A DNA stretch of 64,000 bases from Actinopolyspora halophila DSM 43834 (GTDB taxonomy: Bacteria; Actinomycetota; Actinomycetes; Mycobacteriales; Pseudonocardiaceae): positions 2,707,276-2,771,275 of the forward strand of contig NZ_AQUI01000002.1 in NCBI RefSeq assembly GCF_000371785.1. Reading direction: 5' to 3'. Below, piece after piece: positions 7,589-16,623 of the stretch (position 1 is the first letter of the stretch; every line of letters starts with the position of its first letter). The notes under the pieces were generated by a model that was given only the letters and a program-made list of their open reading frames with translations, did not search any database and had not been told where the DNA came from. The position numbers and the translations under genes are program-made.

Positions 7589-10125
7589 ACAGGACACTCG
7601 TGGTCATCGGTCACGGCATGGTCGGGCACCGGCTGGTCGAGGAAGTGCGCGAACGGGATCCGGAGCAGCACTGGCGGATCGTGGTGCTCGGCGAGGAGCC
7701 GAGTCCCGCCTACGACCGGGTCGGGCTGTCCGCGTACATGACCGAGGCCACCGCCGAGGAACTCATGCTGACCGGGCAGGAGGTCCACCGGGACGAACGG
7801 GTCCGGCTGCGCACCGGTGTGGGTGCCGAACGGGTCGACCCGCGAACCTCCACCGTGCTCACCACGGCTGGGGAGAGCATCCACTACGACGCGCTGGTGC
7901 TGGCCACGGGATCACGTCCCTTCGTCCCCCCGGTGGAGGGCGCCGAGCTGCCCGGATGCCACGTCTACCGCACCCTGGACGATCTGGACGGCATCCGCGC
8001 CGCCTCCGAGGCGGGAGCCGAAGGGGTCGTGGTCGGTGGTGGACTGCTGGGCCTGGAGGCGGCCGACGCGTTGCGCAAGCTGGGGATGCGTCCCCACGTC
8101 GTCGAGTTCGCGCCCCGGTTGATGCCGGTGCAGGTCGACGAGGGCGGAGGTGCCGTGCTCGGCAGGCTCGTCGGTGAACTGGGAATCGAGGTCCACACCG
8201 GAGCGGCCGTCGACAGCGTCCGCGAGGGAACGCACGGAGGTGTCTCCGCCGTTTCGCTGACCGACGGCACCGTGATCGACACCGATCTGCTGGTGTTCTC
8301 CGCCGGGATCCGACCGCGGGACGATCTGGCCGAGTCCGCCGGACTCGAACGCGGACAGCGCGGCGGGTTCCTCGTGGACAACAGCTGTCGCACCGGCAGC
8401 GCCGGTGTCTGGGCGATCGGCGAGTGCGCGGCCGTGGAGGGCCGCTGCCACGGGCTGGTCGCCCCCGGCTACCAGATGGCCTCGGCCGTGGCGGACCAGC
8501 TGACCGGGCGCGGGGACACGGAGTTCGGCGGCGCGGACGAGGCGACCAAGCTGAAACTCGTCGGGGTGGACGTGGCCGGCTTCGGCGACGCGCACGGTCG
8601 CTCGGACGGAGCGCTGGAGGTCACCTACGCGAACAACGCGGCGGGTACCTACGCCAAACTCGTCCTGGACGACGACGCCTCCACCCTGCTCGGGGGTGTG
8701 CTCGTCGGGGACGCCGAGACCTACGGCACGCTGCGTCCGCTCGTCGGCAAGCCGTTGCCCGCCGCGCCGGAACAGCTGCTCTTCCCCGATGCGGGCGGGG
8801 GTGGTGGTACAGGGGCGCTGCCCGAAGACGCCACGGTCTGCTCCTGCCACAACGTGAGCAAGGCCGACATCGCCGGTGTGATCTCCAGCGGACAGGCCGA
8901 GGACGTGGCCGGGATCAAGTCCTGCACCAAGGCGGGAACCGGCTGCGGCTCCTGCGTTCCGATGCTGAAGAGCCTGCTCGACGAGGCCGGAGTCGTCACG
9001 TCGAACGCGCTGTGCGAGCACTTCCCGCAGTCCCGCTCGGAGCTCTTCGAGATCGTGCGTGCCACCGGGGTCAAGTCCTTCTCCGAACTGATCTCGCGGT
9101 ACGGCACCGGACGAGGGTGCGACATCTGCAAACCCGCCGTGGCCTCCATACTGGCGGGCCTGAGCGATGCCCACATCCTCGACGAGGAGCAGGCCACGCT
9201 GCAGGACACCAACGACCGCTTCCTGGCCAACATGCAGCGCAACGGAACCTACTCCGTCGTCCCCCGCGTTCCCGCCGGGGAGATCACTCCGGACAAGCTG
9301 ATCACCCTGGGACAGGTGGCCACCGAGTTCGGGCTCTACACGAAGATCACCGGTGGTCAACGCGTCGACATGTTCGGTGCGCGCGTGGAACAGCTTCCCG
9401 AGATCTGGCGCAGGTTGGTCGACGCCGGTTTCGAGTCCGGGCACGCCTACGGGAAGGCGCTGCGCACGGTGAAGTCCTGCGTGGGAACCGACTGGTGCCG
9501 GTACGGGGTGCAGGACTCGGTGAGCATGGCCATCCGACTGGAGCTGCGCTACCGGGGGTTGCGGGCACCGCACAAGATCAAGGCCGGGGTGTCCGGCTGC
9601 GCCCGGGAGTGCGCCGAGGCCAGGTCGAAGGATTTCGGGGTCATCGCCACCGAGAAGGGGTGGAACCTGTACGTGGGCGGCAACGGCGGGTTCGATCCAC
9701 GGCACTCGGGACTGCTGGCCTCGGATCTGGACGACGAGCGGCTCGTGGTGCTGTTGGACCGGTTCCTGATGTTCTACGTGCGCACGGCGGAACGGCTGCA
9801 ACGCACGGCGGGCTGGATCGAGTCGTTCGACAACGGGGTGGAGCACGTGCGCGCGGTGGTGGTGGACGACGTGCTGGGCATCGCCTCCGACCTCGAGGAC
9901 GCCATGGCACGACACATCTCCGACTACACCGACGAGTGGGCCGCCGTGCTGGAGGACCGGGAAAAGCTCTCCCGCTTCGTCTCGTTCGTCAACGCACCGG
10001 AGGCCCCCGACCCGACGATCGAGTTCACCGAGGAGCGGGGCCAGATCCGCCCCGCACCGATCGACCTTCCCACCCCGGTGGTGGAACGCGACCGTGAGTT
10101 CTCTTCCGAGGAGGTTTCGGCGTGA
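7585..10125 (+). CDS. nirB: Nitrite reductase (NADH), large subunit
   Basis: 846 residues, the full length of the family. Reduces nitrite to ammonium with NADH in the cytoplasm. In order: FAD site (VVIGHGMVGHRLVE), NAD site (VVVGGGLLGLEAADAL), a BFD [2Fe-2S] domain with Cys419, Cys421, Cys454 and Cys457, a second GCDIC segment, and the sulfite/nitrite reductase core. The siroheme-[4Fe-4S] ligands are Cys632 and Cys638 (C-x5-C) and Cys672 and Cys676 (C-x3-C). ATG 7585 overlaps the preceding stop as ATGA, and the 3' end overlaps nirD as GTGA. Confidence 0.96.
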   Translation: MNRTLVVIGHGMVGHRLVEEVRERDPEQHWRIVVLGEEPSPAYDRVGLSAYMTEATAEELMLTGQEVHRDERVRLRTGVGAERVDPRTSTVLTTAGESIHYDALVLATGSRPFVPPVEGAELPGCHVYRTLDDLDGIRAASEAGAEGVVVGGGLLGLEAADALRKLGMRPHVVEFAPRLMPVQVDEGGGAVLGRLVGELGIEVHTGAAVDSVREGTHGGVSAVSLTDGTVIDTDLLVFSAGIRPRDDLAESAGLERGQRGGFLVDNSCRTGSAGVWAIGECAAVEGRCHGLVAPGYQMASAVADQLTGRGDTEFGGADEATKLKLVGVDVAGFGDAHGRSDGALEVTYANNAAGTYAKLVLDDDASTLLGGVLVGDAETYGTLRPLVGKPLPAAPEQLLFPDAGGGGGTGALPEDATVCSCHNVSKADIAGVISSGQAEDVAGIKSCTKAGTGCGSCVPMLKSLLDEAGVVTSNALCEHFPQSRSELFEIVRATGVKSFSELISRYGTGRGCDICKPAVASILAGLSDAHILDEEQATLQDTNDRFLANMQRNGTYSVVPRVPAGEITPDKLITLGQVATEFGLYTKITGGQRVDMFGARVEQLPEIWRRLVDAGFESGHAYGKALRTVKSCVGTDWCRYGVQDSVSMAIRLELRYRGLRAPHKIKAGVSGCARECAEARSKDFGVIATEKGWNLYVGGNGGFDPRHSGLLASDLDDERLVVLLDRFLMFYVRTAERLQRTAGWIESFDNGVEHVRAVVVDDVLGIASDLEDAMARHISDYTDEWAAVLEDREKLSRFVSFVNAPEAPDPTIEFTEERGQIRPAPIDLPTPVVERDREFSSEEVSA

Positions 10126-10445
10126 ACTGGCAACGGATCTGCTCCGAATCCGACCTGCCCACCGAGTTCGGCGTCGCCGCTCTGGTGGACGGGCACACCG
10201 TGGCCGTGTTCCGCACGGCTACCGACGAGGTGTACGCGTTGGGAAACGTGGACCCGTTCAGCGGAGCGGGGGTGATCAGCCGCGGCATCGTCGGCGACCG
10301 AGAGGGCGAACCCACGGTCTCCTCCCCCATGCACAAGCAGGCCTTCTCGCTGCGCAGCGGGCAGTGTCTGGACGAGCCGGAGACACGGTTGCCCACCTAT
10401 CCGGTACGTCGCCGGGCCGAGACGATCGAGATCGCGGCATCGTGA
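10122..10445 (+). CDS. nirD: Nitrite reductase (NADH), small subunit
   Basis: 107 residues with the Rieske fold sequence of NirD: DGHTVAVFRT, VYALGNVDPFSGAGVISRGIVGD, and SPMHKQAFSL. The Cys and His ligands of true Rieske proteins are absent, which is normal for NirD; it has no cluster and supports NirB. GTG 10122 overlaps the nirB stop and its own stop overlaps the next gene by 4 bases, so expression is coupled. Confidence 0.93.
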   Translation: MNWQRICSESDLPTEFGVAALVDGHTVAVFRTATDEVYALGNVDPFSGAGVISRGIVGDREGEPTVSSPMHKQAFSLRSGQCLDEPETRLPTYPVRRRAETIEIAAS

Positions 10446-11206
10446 GCGGAAACGTCGCGCCCTCCCCCGGTAGAGGAACGCACCATCCGGACCGGGGGGC
10501 GAGGAGCTGTTCGACCGGTTCCCGAGCTCCTTCCCTGCTGCTGGTGGCCCACGGCACTCGTGACCCGCGCGGCGGGAGAACCGTCGAGCGGTTGACCGCG
10601 GCGGCGAGCGAGGCCCTCGGGGTCACCGGCCGGATGGCCAACGTCGACGTGACCGGTCCGACCGTGGCCGAAGCCCTGAACGGTCTCGCCGGGCCCGTCG
10701 TGGCCGTGCCCGCTTTCCTCGCCTCCGGGTACCACGTACGCACGGATCTGCCCGCCCAGCTGGAGCAGCACGGCAGAACCGATGTCACCGTGACCGAGCC
10801 GCTGGGACCCGCGGAGGAACTGGCCGAGGTGATGCTGCGCAGACTGGGGCGGGCCGGTCGTCGCCCCGGAGACCCCGTGGTGTTCGCCGCGGCCGGTTCC
10901 GCGGACCCCGGGGCGCTGGCCGAGGTGGGAGACATGGCCACGAGCCTGGGGCGCCTGGTCCACCCCGCGGGCAAAGCGCTGGAACCGACCTACATCACCT
11001 CCACGCGACCACGTACGGGAGAGGTGTGCGCGGCAGGCGGCCACGGTCCCCGGACGTTCATAGCTCCGTACCTGTTGGCCCCGGGGCTCTTTCACCGCTG
11101 GCTCACGGAGATGCCGAGCGCGGGGGTGGCCGAACCTCTCGGGGACGACCGTGAAGTCGTACGGCTGGTAACCCGCCGGTACCGCTCCGTCCTGACCACC
11201 GGGTGA
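10442..11206 (+). CDS. Sirohydrochlorin chelatase-like protein (CbiX/SirB family)
   Basis: 254 residues from GTG 10442, which overlaps the nirD stop as GTGA. LLLVAHGTRDPRG carries the conserved active-site His of class II chelatases, and PAFLASGYHVRTDLP the second one. The middle contains the DVTGPTVAEAL and GPVVAVPAFL segments typical of CbiX/SirB. The family inserts iron into sirohydrochlorin for siroheme or cobalt for cobalamin; placement directly after nirBD, whose enzyme needs siroheme, points to iron. The first 30 residues are low-complexity Ser/Arg/Gly and may not be conserved. Confidence 0.85.
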   Translation: MSGNVAPSPGRGTHHPDRGARSCSTGSRAPSLLLVAHGTRDPRGGRTVERLTAAASEALGVTGRMANVDVTGPTVAEALNGLAGPVVAVPAFLASGYHVRTDLPAQLEQHGRTDVTVTEPLGPAEELAEVMLRRLGRAGRRPGDPVVFAAAGSADPGALAEVGDMATSLGRLVHPAGKALEPTYITSTRPRTGEVCAAGGHGPRTFIAPYLLAPGLFHRWLTEMPSAGVAEPLGDDREVVRLVTRRYRSVLTTG

Positions 11207-12129
11207 GGCCGACCGGCCCGATCGGCACGGCGGCGAGACGCATCACGATGCACGATGATGAGGGCATGCGCTTTTCGCGAACCCGCCCGAGGCCGGACTC
11301 GATCAGTCCCACTGCGCACTACACCGGATACGTCTGGGCCAGGAACGGACTCGGGAACGGTGGACTCTCCACCGCTCGAGGGGGTTGGTACTACCGGCTG
11401 CTGCAACCGGCCATGGCGCTCAGCCGTGCTTTCGGCGGCCCCGTGTTGGAGGACTTCCTGCTGGCCCGACACAGAGTGATCGATCACCTGCTGTCGGCGG
11501 CCATCGAAGCGGGACACATCGACGGGGTGCTCGAGCTCGCCTCGGGAATGTCGCCGCGCGGTTACGAATTCTCCCGCAGCTACGGCTCGGCGATCAACTA
11601 CGTCGAAACCGACCTTCCGGACATGGCCGCCCGCAAGCACGAGGCCCTCGACAGGATCGGCTCCCTCGGACCGAACCACCGCGTCGAAGCCCTCGACGTC
11701 CTACACGGCCAAGGCGGCGACGACCTGCTCGCGCTGGCCGAGGAGTTCACTTCCGGAAAAGGGCTGGCCGTGATCAGCGAGGGCCTGCTCAACTACCTGC
11801 CCACCGAGGCGCTGCGCACACTGTGGTCCCGCGTGTTCGCGGTACTGCGTCGGTTCGACACGGGACTGTACCTGTCCGATCTACACGTGGCCGAGGACAA
11901 CCGCGGACCGGTGGACGCCCTCGGTGCCACGCTGCTCGGCAGGTTCGTCGGAACCGGCCTGCACTTCCACTTCACGATCCCGGAAGAGGCCAGGAAGGCA
12001 CTGAGCTCGACGGGATTCGACCCGGTGGAGCTGTACCTGCCCTCCGAGTTCGCCGATCGGGTCCTCGACACGAACCGCCCCGCCGCCGATCGGGTGCGTG
12101 TGATCTCGGCGAGCACGGCGAGAACCTGA
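11203..12129 (+). CDS. SAM-dependent methyltransferase, leucine carboxyl methyltransferase-like
   Basis: 308 residues if read from GTG 11203 (overlapping the previous stop); ATG codons at 11248 and 11266 are possible later starts. VLELASGMSPRGYEFS is the SAM-binding motif, YVETDLPDMAARK the acidic loop after strand 2, and VISEGLLNYLP the motif IV region seen in the LCM/PpmA/TcmP group, which O-methylates carboxylates or polyketides. No substrate can be assigned. Although it ends the nitrate operon, nothing in it relates to nitrogen metabolism, and it may simply be co-transcribed. Confidence 0.72.
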   Translation: MRPTGPIGTAARRITMHDDEGMRFSRTRPRPDSISPTAHYTGYVWARNGLGNGGLSTARGGWYYRLLQPAMALSRAFGGPVLEDFLLARHRVIDHLLSAAIEAGHIDGVLELASGMSPRGYEFSRSYGSAINYVETDLPDMAARKHEALDRIGSLGPNHRVEALDVLHGQGGDDLLALAEEFTSGKGLAVISEGLLNYLPTEALRTLWSRVFAVLRRFDTGLYLSDLHVAEDNRGPVDALGATLLGRFVGTGLHFHFTIPEEARKALSSTGFDPVELYLPSEFADRVLDTNRPAADRVRVISASTART

Positions 12130-12319
12130 CACCGCCGACTCGGGGAGACGTGCTCGTTCCGGTTCCGGGAGCTCCGAAGAACACCGGTGAACCGCCCCGG
12201 CCGAACCGGCCACACCGGGATCCGCGCAGTCCTGCTGCGGGGACGGCGCGCGAACTCCGCGGAGGAACGCGGCGGTATGCTTCCGGGAGCGTCGACCGCT
12301 CCCCACCGAGGAAACCCGC

Positions 12320-12556
12320 ATGAACTCCAGAAGGCTGACCCTCGTACTCGTCCGCAGCGCAGTGTTCCTGATCGTGGGACTGGTCCTGTTCACCCTCGTT
12401 GGGTGGTCCGGCTACGCGGTCGTGGCGGTGGGACTCATGGCGGCCGCGATCCTCGTACAGCTCGGCGGCATCCTGTGGTTGCGCCGTTCGGAGGGCAAAC
12501 GGCCGTTCACCGCCGTCTCCGCGGATTCCCGGGACTCCGCGGAGAAGCCTCGCTAG
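12320..12556 (+). CDS. Small two-helix membrane protein, unknown function
   Basis: 78 residues. ATG follows GAGGAAA at a good distance. Two hydrophobic helices, about residues 10-29 and 32-53, are followed by LRRSEGKRP and a short hydrophilic tail, so both ends probably face the cytoplasm. I do not recognise the family with confidence; many actinomycetes encode short proteins of this shape. A hairpin at 12571 follows the stop. Confidence 0.6.
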   Translation: MNSRRLTLVLVRSAVFLIVGLVLFTLVGWSGYAVVAVGLMAAAILVQLGGILWLRRSEGKRPFTAVSADSRDSAEKPR

Positions 12557-12570
12557 GTGTCCGTTCCGCG

Positions 12571-12587
12571 GGAACCGCGACGGTTCC
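12571..12587 (+). terminator. Hairpin after the small membrane-protein gene
   Basis: GGAACCG, loop CGA, CGGTTCC: a 7-bp perfect stem 15 bases after the stop codon. No T tract follows, as is common in actinomycetes. Confidence 0.45.
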
Positions 12588-13084
12588 GTGCCGGCCCCCT
12601 CCCCGTGGTTCCCACCGCGGCACCTCCTTTCCGACTTTCCGAACAGCTCCCCACGCGCAGGCCCCGGTAGTTTCACGCGGACCCCGCGTTCCATACCGGA
12701 CCGTGTCCGAAGCCCCCGTTCACGCGGATGCTCCCGCCCTCTTCGAGGGGGTTCACCGGACCGGAAAGACAAGACCGTCCTCCCCGGGAGGTTCCTCCCG
12801 TATTGGGCGTACGCTGGGGATACATCGTCGATGTCCGGCTGGGCGGCTCCGGCTCCGGAGCTCTAACACTTGCCCTTTCACTCTTTTGGCCTACCGGGTC
12901 TTCTGACCGGAATATCGGTTTTGCGACACTTGCGCGGCGCGGCTCGAGCAGCAACATCCACCGGTCGGCGAAACTCTTCCCACGGAACGAACGGCGGCGG
13001 AACACGCTCGAGTCCACGCGACCACCGGGGGCGAAATACCCGGGAAATCAGTCATTGCACCAGCGATATAAGCACAGGTAGGTC
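12588..13084. promoter_or_regulatory. Gene-free stretch before the FNT gene, with two palindromes
   Basis: No convincing coding sequence. Two perfect palindromes stand out: CGGGAGG-TT-CCTCCCG (12785-12800) and ACATCG-T-CGATGT (12822-12834), separated by 21 bases. The second is shaped like a dimer operator. A stretch near 12870-12925 is richer in A/T than the surroundings and could hold a promoter for the gene at 13085. No regulator was identified. Confidence 0.3.
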
Positions 13085-13915
13085 GTGGTTACTAAGCAGG
13101 TTGAGCAACCCAGTCATGTTGTCACACCCCACGCTCCCGAAGGTCGACAACGACCGCGTGAGAACGAGGTGGACCAGGCCATAGATCGGATCATCGAAAA
13201 GGGGCGTCCCCGCCTCTACCGAACTTGGCCTCAGCTGTTGGCGACCGCGCTGGTCGCGGGTGTGGAAGTGGCGTTGGGCGTGCTCGCCCTGCTGACCGTC
13301 GAGCAGAGCACCGGCAGTTCACTGCTGGCCGGTCTGGCCTTCTCAGTAGCCCTGGTCGCGCTGCTGCTCGGTCACGCCGAGCTGTTCACCGAAGGCTTCC
13401 TGGTTCCGATCGTGGTCGTCACAGCCCGCCAGGCCTGTTGGCGACGACTGGCGCGTTTCTGGGGTGGAACCCTCACCGGAAACCTGATCGGCGGATGGGC
13501 ACTGATGCTCGTGGTGATCACGGCCTTCCCCGAACTGCACTCGACGGCCGTCGAGATGGGCGGGAAATTCGCCCTCGCCCCGTTCTCACCGCAGAACCTG
13601 TGCCTGGCGATCCTGGCCGGCAGTTCCATCACCCTGATGACCAGGATGCACAACGGCACCGACAACGACATGGCCAAGCTCACGGCCAGCGTGCTGACCG
13701 GATTCCTCATAGTGGGCACCGGCATGCACCACTCGGTGCTGGACAGTCTGCTGATCTTCGGGGGAATCCACGCGGGAGCCGACTACGGCTACGTGGAGTG
13801 GCTCAGCTGGTTCGGTTGGGCCCTCGGCGGCAACATCATCGGCGGGGTGGGGATCACCACCGCGCTGCGGTTGATCCGTGGTCACGCGCGCATCAGGGAG
13901 TGGCGCTACGCCTGA
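13085..13915 (+). CDS. Formate/nitrite transporter (FNT) family channel
   Basis: 276 residues. A hydrophilic N-terminal arm of about 45 residues precedes six predicted membrane helices. GHAELFTEGFL and the GTGMHHSVLDSLLIFGGIHAG segment match the FNT fold, with the His typical of the central pore region. GTG 13085 follows AGGTAGG. The nearby nitrate operon makes nitrite import or export an attractive role, but the long N-terminal arm and the HNGTDNDMAK loop look more like the YfdC branch than NirC, so substrate is uncertain. It is transcribed alone and ends before strong hairpins. Confidence 0.85.
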   Translation: MVTKQVEQPSHVVTPHAPEGRQRPRENEVDQAIDRIIEKGRPRLYRTWPQLLATALVAGVEVALGVLALLTVEQSTGSSLLAGLAFSVALVALLLGHAELFTEGFLVPIVVVTARQACWRRLARFWGGTLTGNLIGGWALMLVVITAFPELHSTAVEMGGKFALAPFSPQNLCLAILAGSSITLMTRMHNGTDNDMAKLTASVLTGFLIVGTGMHHSVLDSLLIFGGIHAGADYGYVEWLSWFGWALGGNIIGGVGITTALRLIRGHARIREWRYA

Positions 13916-14024
13916 TCGAGGCTTTCCGTCCTCCCCTGGCGCAGGTGCCCGGTTCGCGGAACCTCCCGCGGTCCCGTGAGCGGGTGCCCCCGACTTCGGA
14001 TAACGACGAGCCGTTTCCACGGCC

Positions 14025-14057
14025 CGCCCGGGTCCGGCGCATGCCCGGACCCGGGCG
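14025..14057. terminator. Strong hairpin downstream of the FNT gene
   Basis: Perfect 13-bp inverted repeat, CGCCCGGGTCCGG (14025-14037) and its complement (14045-14057), with a 7-base loop. It lies about 110 bases after the FNT stop codon and next to a second, larger hairpin. Probably a factor-independent terminator for the plus strand. Confidence 0.65.
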
Positions 14058-14065
14058 GCGCCCGA

Positions 14066-14116
14066 GTGGGCGCGGCCGGCGAACGGCGTTCACACACGTT
14101 CGCCGGCCGCGCCCAC
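14066..14116. terminator. Very long perfect inverted repeat between convergent FNT and MetF-like genes
   Basis: A 20-bp perfect arm (14066-14085) and its complement (14097-14116) flank an 11-base loop. It sits 26 bases beyond the stop of the convergent MetF-like gene, as expected for a bidirectional terminator. Together with the hairpin at 14025 it makes a double barrier. Confidence 0.8.
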
Positions 14117-14146
14117 CGGTCGGTCACGGTCCACCGGTCGGTCACG
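14113..14146. repeat. 16-bp tandem direct repeat at the 3' end of the MetF-like gene
   Basis: CCACCGGTCGGTCACG occurs at 14113-14128 and again, identically, at 14131-14146. The first copy overlaps the right arm of the terminator hairpin and the second covers the stop codon of the MetF-like gene. Confidence 0.85.
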
Positions 14147-15029
14147 CGTTCCGCGGTGACCAGTAGTCCAGCATTTCCGCGAAGGTCTCGAAAGCCGGCT
14201 TGGAGTTGCCGTACGGCGCCTCCAGATGAACGCTCAGCGGGAAACCGAGGTCGTGCACCCCGTCGATGACCCGCTTGTAGAGATCGACCAGCTGACGCTT
14301 CCGCTCCTCGAAGGACTTCTCGGCGAGCCTGGCGACGAACTCCTGCTCCTGCTCGACCACGGGGTTGCCCGGGTCCTGGATGAGCCAGTCGATGAGCTTG
14401 GCCTTGCTCTCGGCCCCCGGCACGAAGCCGAAGGAGAGCAGGATCTCCGGACGGTGCGGCGTCTGCTGCGCGAACTCCTTGAGGAAGCCCACGATGGAGT
14501 CCGAGTACAGCAACTGGGTCATGCCGTAGGTGGCGCCCTGCTCGCACTTGAAATTGAACCGCCCGTGCTCACCCTCACGGGTCGGGATCAGGATCACGCC
14601 CCGGTTGGGCACGAGATCCTTGAACTCGGCCAGGGCGTCCGTGGGAGCCATCCCGGGGCCTTCGCCGTCGTTCATGTTGCGCGGCACTCCGACGAAGGAG
14701 ATGCCGTCCATACCGGCGTTGCGCAGATCACCGAGACGCTCGGTCAACTGCTGCTTGTCGTGGAAAGCGGTGACCTGGGTACACAACCCCTTCACATCAC
14801 CGATCTCCGGACGAACTGCGTGCCAGAAATCGAGCGTGTCCATCTTCTGCTTGATCTCGACCGGCCGATCGTCGTCCTCGGCGATCAGGCCGGGGATCAT
14901 CAGGTGCTGGATGCGGTCCCCGAGCCCGGACGTGCGGCAGCTCTCGGCCACCTTGCGGCCTTCCTCAACTGCGCTCTCCACACCGCCGTCTTGGTCCGGC
15001 GGCACCAGTTCGAGTGCGATCGTTTCCAT
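14142..15029 (-). CDS. Methylenetetrahydrofolate reductase-family protein
   Basis: 295 residues with the (beta/alpha)8 layout of MTHFR: an early LELVPPDQD where MetF has its catalytic Glu, ISFVGVPRNMNDGEGPG, CEQGATYGMTQLLYSDS (close to the family's ITQFFFD region), and a late HLEAPYGNSKPAFE. Such enzymes reduce methylene-THF to methyl-THF for methionine synthesis. It is an unusual, actinobacterial form that lacks the familiar spacing of E. coli MetF, so the exact cofactor and reaction may differ. It stands alone, preceded by a 9-bp inverted repeat (15165-15199). A MetE-like methyltransferase is encoded at 34928. Confidence 0.75.
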   Translation of the reverse strand: METIALELVPPDQDGGVESAVEEGRKVAESCRTSGLGDRIQHLMIPGLIAEDDDRPVEIKQKMDTLDFWHAVRPEIGDVKGLCTQVTAFHDKQQLTERLGDLRNAGMDGISFVGVPRNMNDGEGPGMAPTDALAEFKDLVPNRGVILIPTREGEHGRFNFKCEQGATYGMTQLLYSDSIVGFLKEFAQQTPHRPEILLSFGFVPGAESKAKLIDWLIQDPGNPVVEQEQEFVARLAEKSFEERKRQLVDLYKRVIDGVHDLGFPLSVHLEAPYGNSKPAFETFAEMLDYWSPRNA

Positions 15030-15164
15030 GTCGGCCTCAGGTTTTCCTTCTGTCGACGTCGGTCACGGCGGATCGCGGCAGCCCTTGGGGGCCAACCCGC
15101 ACCACCGCGAGCACGATTCGTGCCACGAGCGAGCAACGTACGGACGCCAGTAAGGCGGAAACAC

Positions 15165-15199
15165 CTCCATTCGTACCAGCGGCACTGCTCCGAATGGAG
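15165..15199 (-). promoter_or_regulatory. Inverted repeat upstream of the MetF-like gene
   Basis: CTCCATTCG (15165-15173) and CGAATGGAG (15191-15199) form a perfect 9-bp inverted repeat around a 17-base centre that can itself add a short AGC/GCT stem. It lies 136-170 bases upstream of the start. It may be an operator or an RNA hairpin; it does not match SAM or SAH riboswitch consensus that I can recall. Confidence 0.4.
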
Positions 15200-15762
15200 T
15201 AATATCCGAAGTTGACGACACCGTGCCGTTCGGAAAAACACCAGGTCACGAAGCACACCACTTCGGAGGGGTTCGAACCGTTGCGCCATCCCGGTGATAT
15301 GTGTCGCACGGCGTGACCCGACGAAACCGACATCACGGGAACACGGCGACGGCGCGGCCCCGGCGGCCTACCGCTCAACGGGTGTCTGCACTGCGGATTC
15401 ACTTCCGAACCCACCCACACGTGACCCGCCGACATCCGCGAGGAACCGGAACACGGAGCCGTACCCACGGTCGGTGTGGCGTTACGCACTCGAACTGTGT
15501 GATTCATCACTTTTTCAGCCGGGGACAGACCCGCCCAGCGCACGAGCGCACACCGGAACGACCCCACGGACCGGCCGCTGTCGAACCGCTCGCGCTCACC
15601 GCGACAGCCAGACACCGGTGCTCCGACACGCTCCCGTCACTCGACAGATCGACACTCACGGTGAGCTCCAGCACACATCGGGTCCCCGGAGGTGGCTCCG
15701 CCCCCCTCCGACAGCGTTGACTCGACGCGTCCGAGCAGTACCCGAATCAATCGAGGGAACAC
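15200..15762. other. Gene-free stretch between the MetF-like and TauE genes
   Basis: Frames here encode Arg/Thr/His-rich strings without ribosome sites, so I see no gene. The one distinct element is the palindrome GTGAT-TC-ATCAC at 15499-15510, set in an A/T-rich patch (a TTTTT run follows) about 250 bases before the TauE gene. It may be part of that gene's promoter region. Confidence 0.35.
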
Positions 15763-16479
15763 GTGAGCATCTGGATGCTGCTACTGGCGGGCACGATCGT
15801 GCTCGGCGGAGCGATCGTGCAAGGATCCGTCGGCTTCGGCATGAACCTGATCGCCGCTCCACTACTGGCCATCGCCGATCCCGTTCTGGTGCCGGTTCCG
15901 CTGCTGATCACGGGATCGGCCTTCGCGGTGCTCCCCCTGCTGCGCGAACGTGGCCAGGCGGACTGGCGCGGAGTGCGCTGGGGACTGTTCGGGCGGGTGC
16001 CCGGCGCGATCATCGGGGTGGCGGCACTGGCGCTGCTGCCCAGCAGATGGCTGGCGGTGCTCATCGCGATAGTGGTGCTCATCTCGGTGGGACTGTCGCT
16101 GTTGACCTGGCACCCGACCCCCGTTCCGGGAACGCTGTTCACAGCGGGCATGTTCAGCGGCGTGTTCGGCACTGCCGCCGCTGTCGGAGGACCCCCCATA
16201 GCGCTGGTCTACCAGCACAACGCGGGTCCCACCGTGCGCAGCACGCTCAGCGCGTACTTCGCTCTGGGGTCGCTGCTCTCGCTGGGCGTGCTCCTGCTCT
16301 CCGGCCAGGTGCAGGGCCAGCAGCTGTTGGCCGCGGCGGTGCTCTTCCCGTTCGCCCTGCTCGGTTTCCTGATCTCCGGCCCGCTCCGTCACCTGCTCGA
16401 CCGGGGAAGGACCCGGCCCGCACTGCTGCTCGTGGCGGCCTTCAGCGCCGTGGTGCTGCTGTTCAAGGCACTGGCCTGA
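15763..16479 (+). CDS. TSUP (TauE/SafE) family permease
   Basis: 238 residues, about seven to eight hydrophobic helices, no soluble domain. The N-terminal GGAIVQGSVGFGMNLIAAPLL and the central FGTAAAVGGPPIALVYQH repeat are the two TauE/SafE half-signatures. Members export sulfite, sulfoacetate or related organic anions, or import sulfur compounds. GTG 15763 follows GAGGGA. No pathway neighbour indicates the substrate; the sulfate-type SulP transporter at 17438 is separated from it by a macro-domain gene. Confidence 0.85.
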   Translation: MSIWMLLLAGTIVLGGAIVQGSVGFGMNLIAAPLLAIADPVLVPVPLLITGSAFAVLPLLRERGQADWRGVRWGLFGRVPGAIIGVAALALLPSRWLAVLIAIVVLISVGLSLLTWHPTPVPGTLFTAGMFSGVFGTAAAVGGPPIALVYQHNAGPTVRSTLSAYFALGSLLSLGVLLLSGQVQGQQLLAAAVLFPFALLGFLISGPLRHLLDRGRTRPALLLVAAFSAVVLLFKALA

Positions 16480-16623
16480 CGAGCACGTGGTCGCGCTGTT
16501 CCCGTTGAACGGCACGGGAACAGCGCCACACGCCCCCGGATCCGCCGCACCGCACCGGCGACGACACGGCCACCACCTGCCGCCGCCCCGGCCGGCGGTG
16601 GTCGAACGTCCCAGAATGGAGTC

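Noticed and set aside
10122-10445. NirD as a defective Rieske protein
   Set aside because: Missing Cys/His ligands are normal for NirD, so it is not treated as damaged.
15241-15300. tRNA-like T-loop (GGTTCGAACC) near a D-arm-like segment
   Set aside because: No acceptor, anticodon or T-arm stems of the right length can be formed on either strand.
15301-15720. 139-residue plus-strand frame before the TauE gene
   Set aside because: Arg/Thr/His-rich, no ribosome site, no recognisable fold; judged non-coding.
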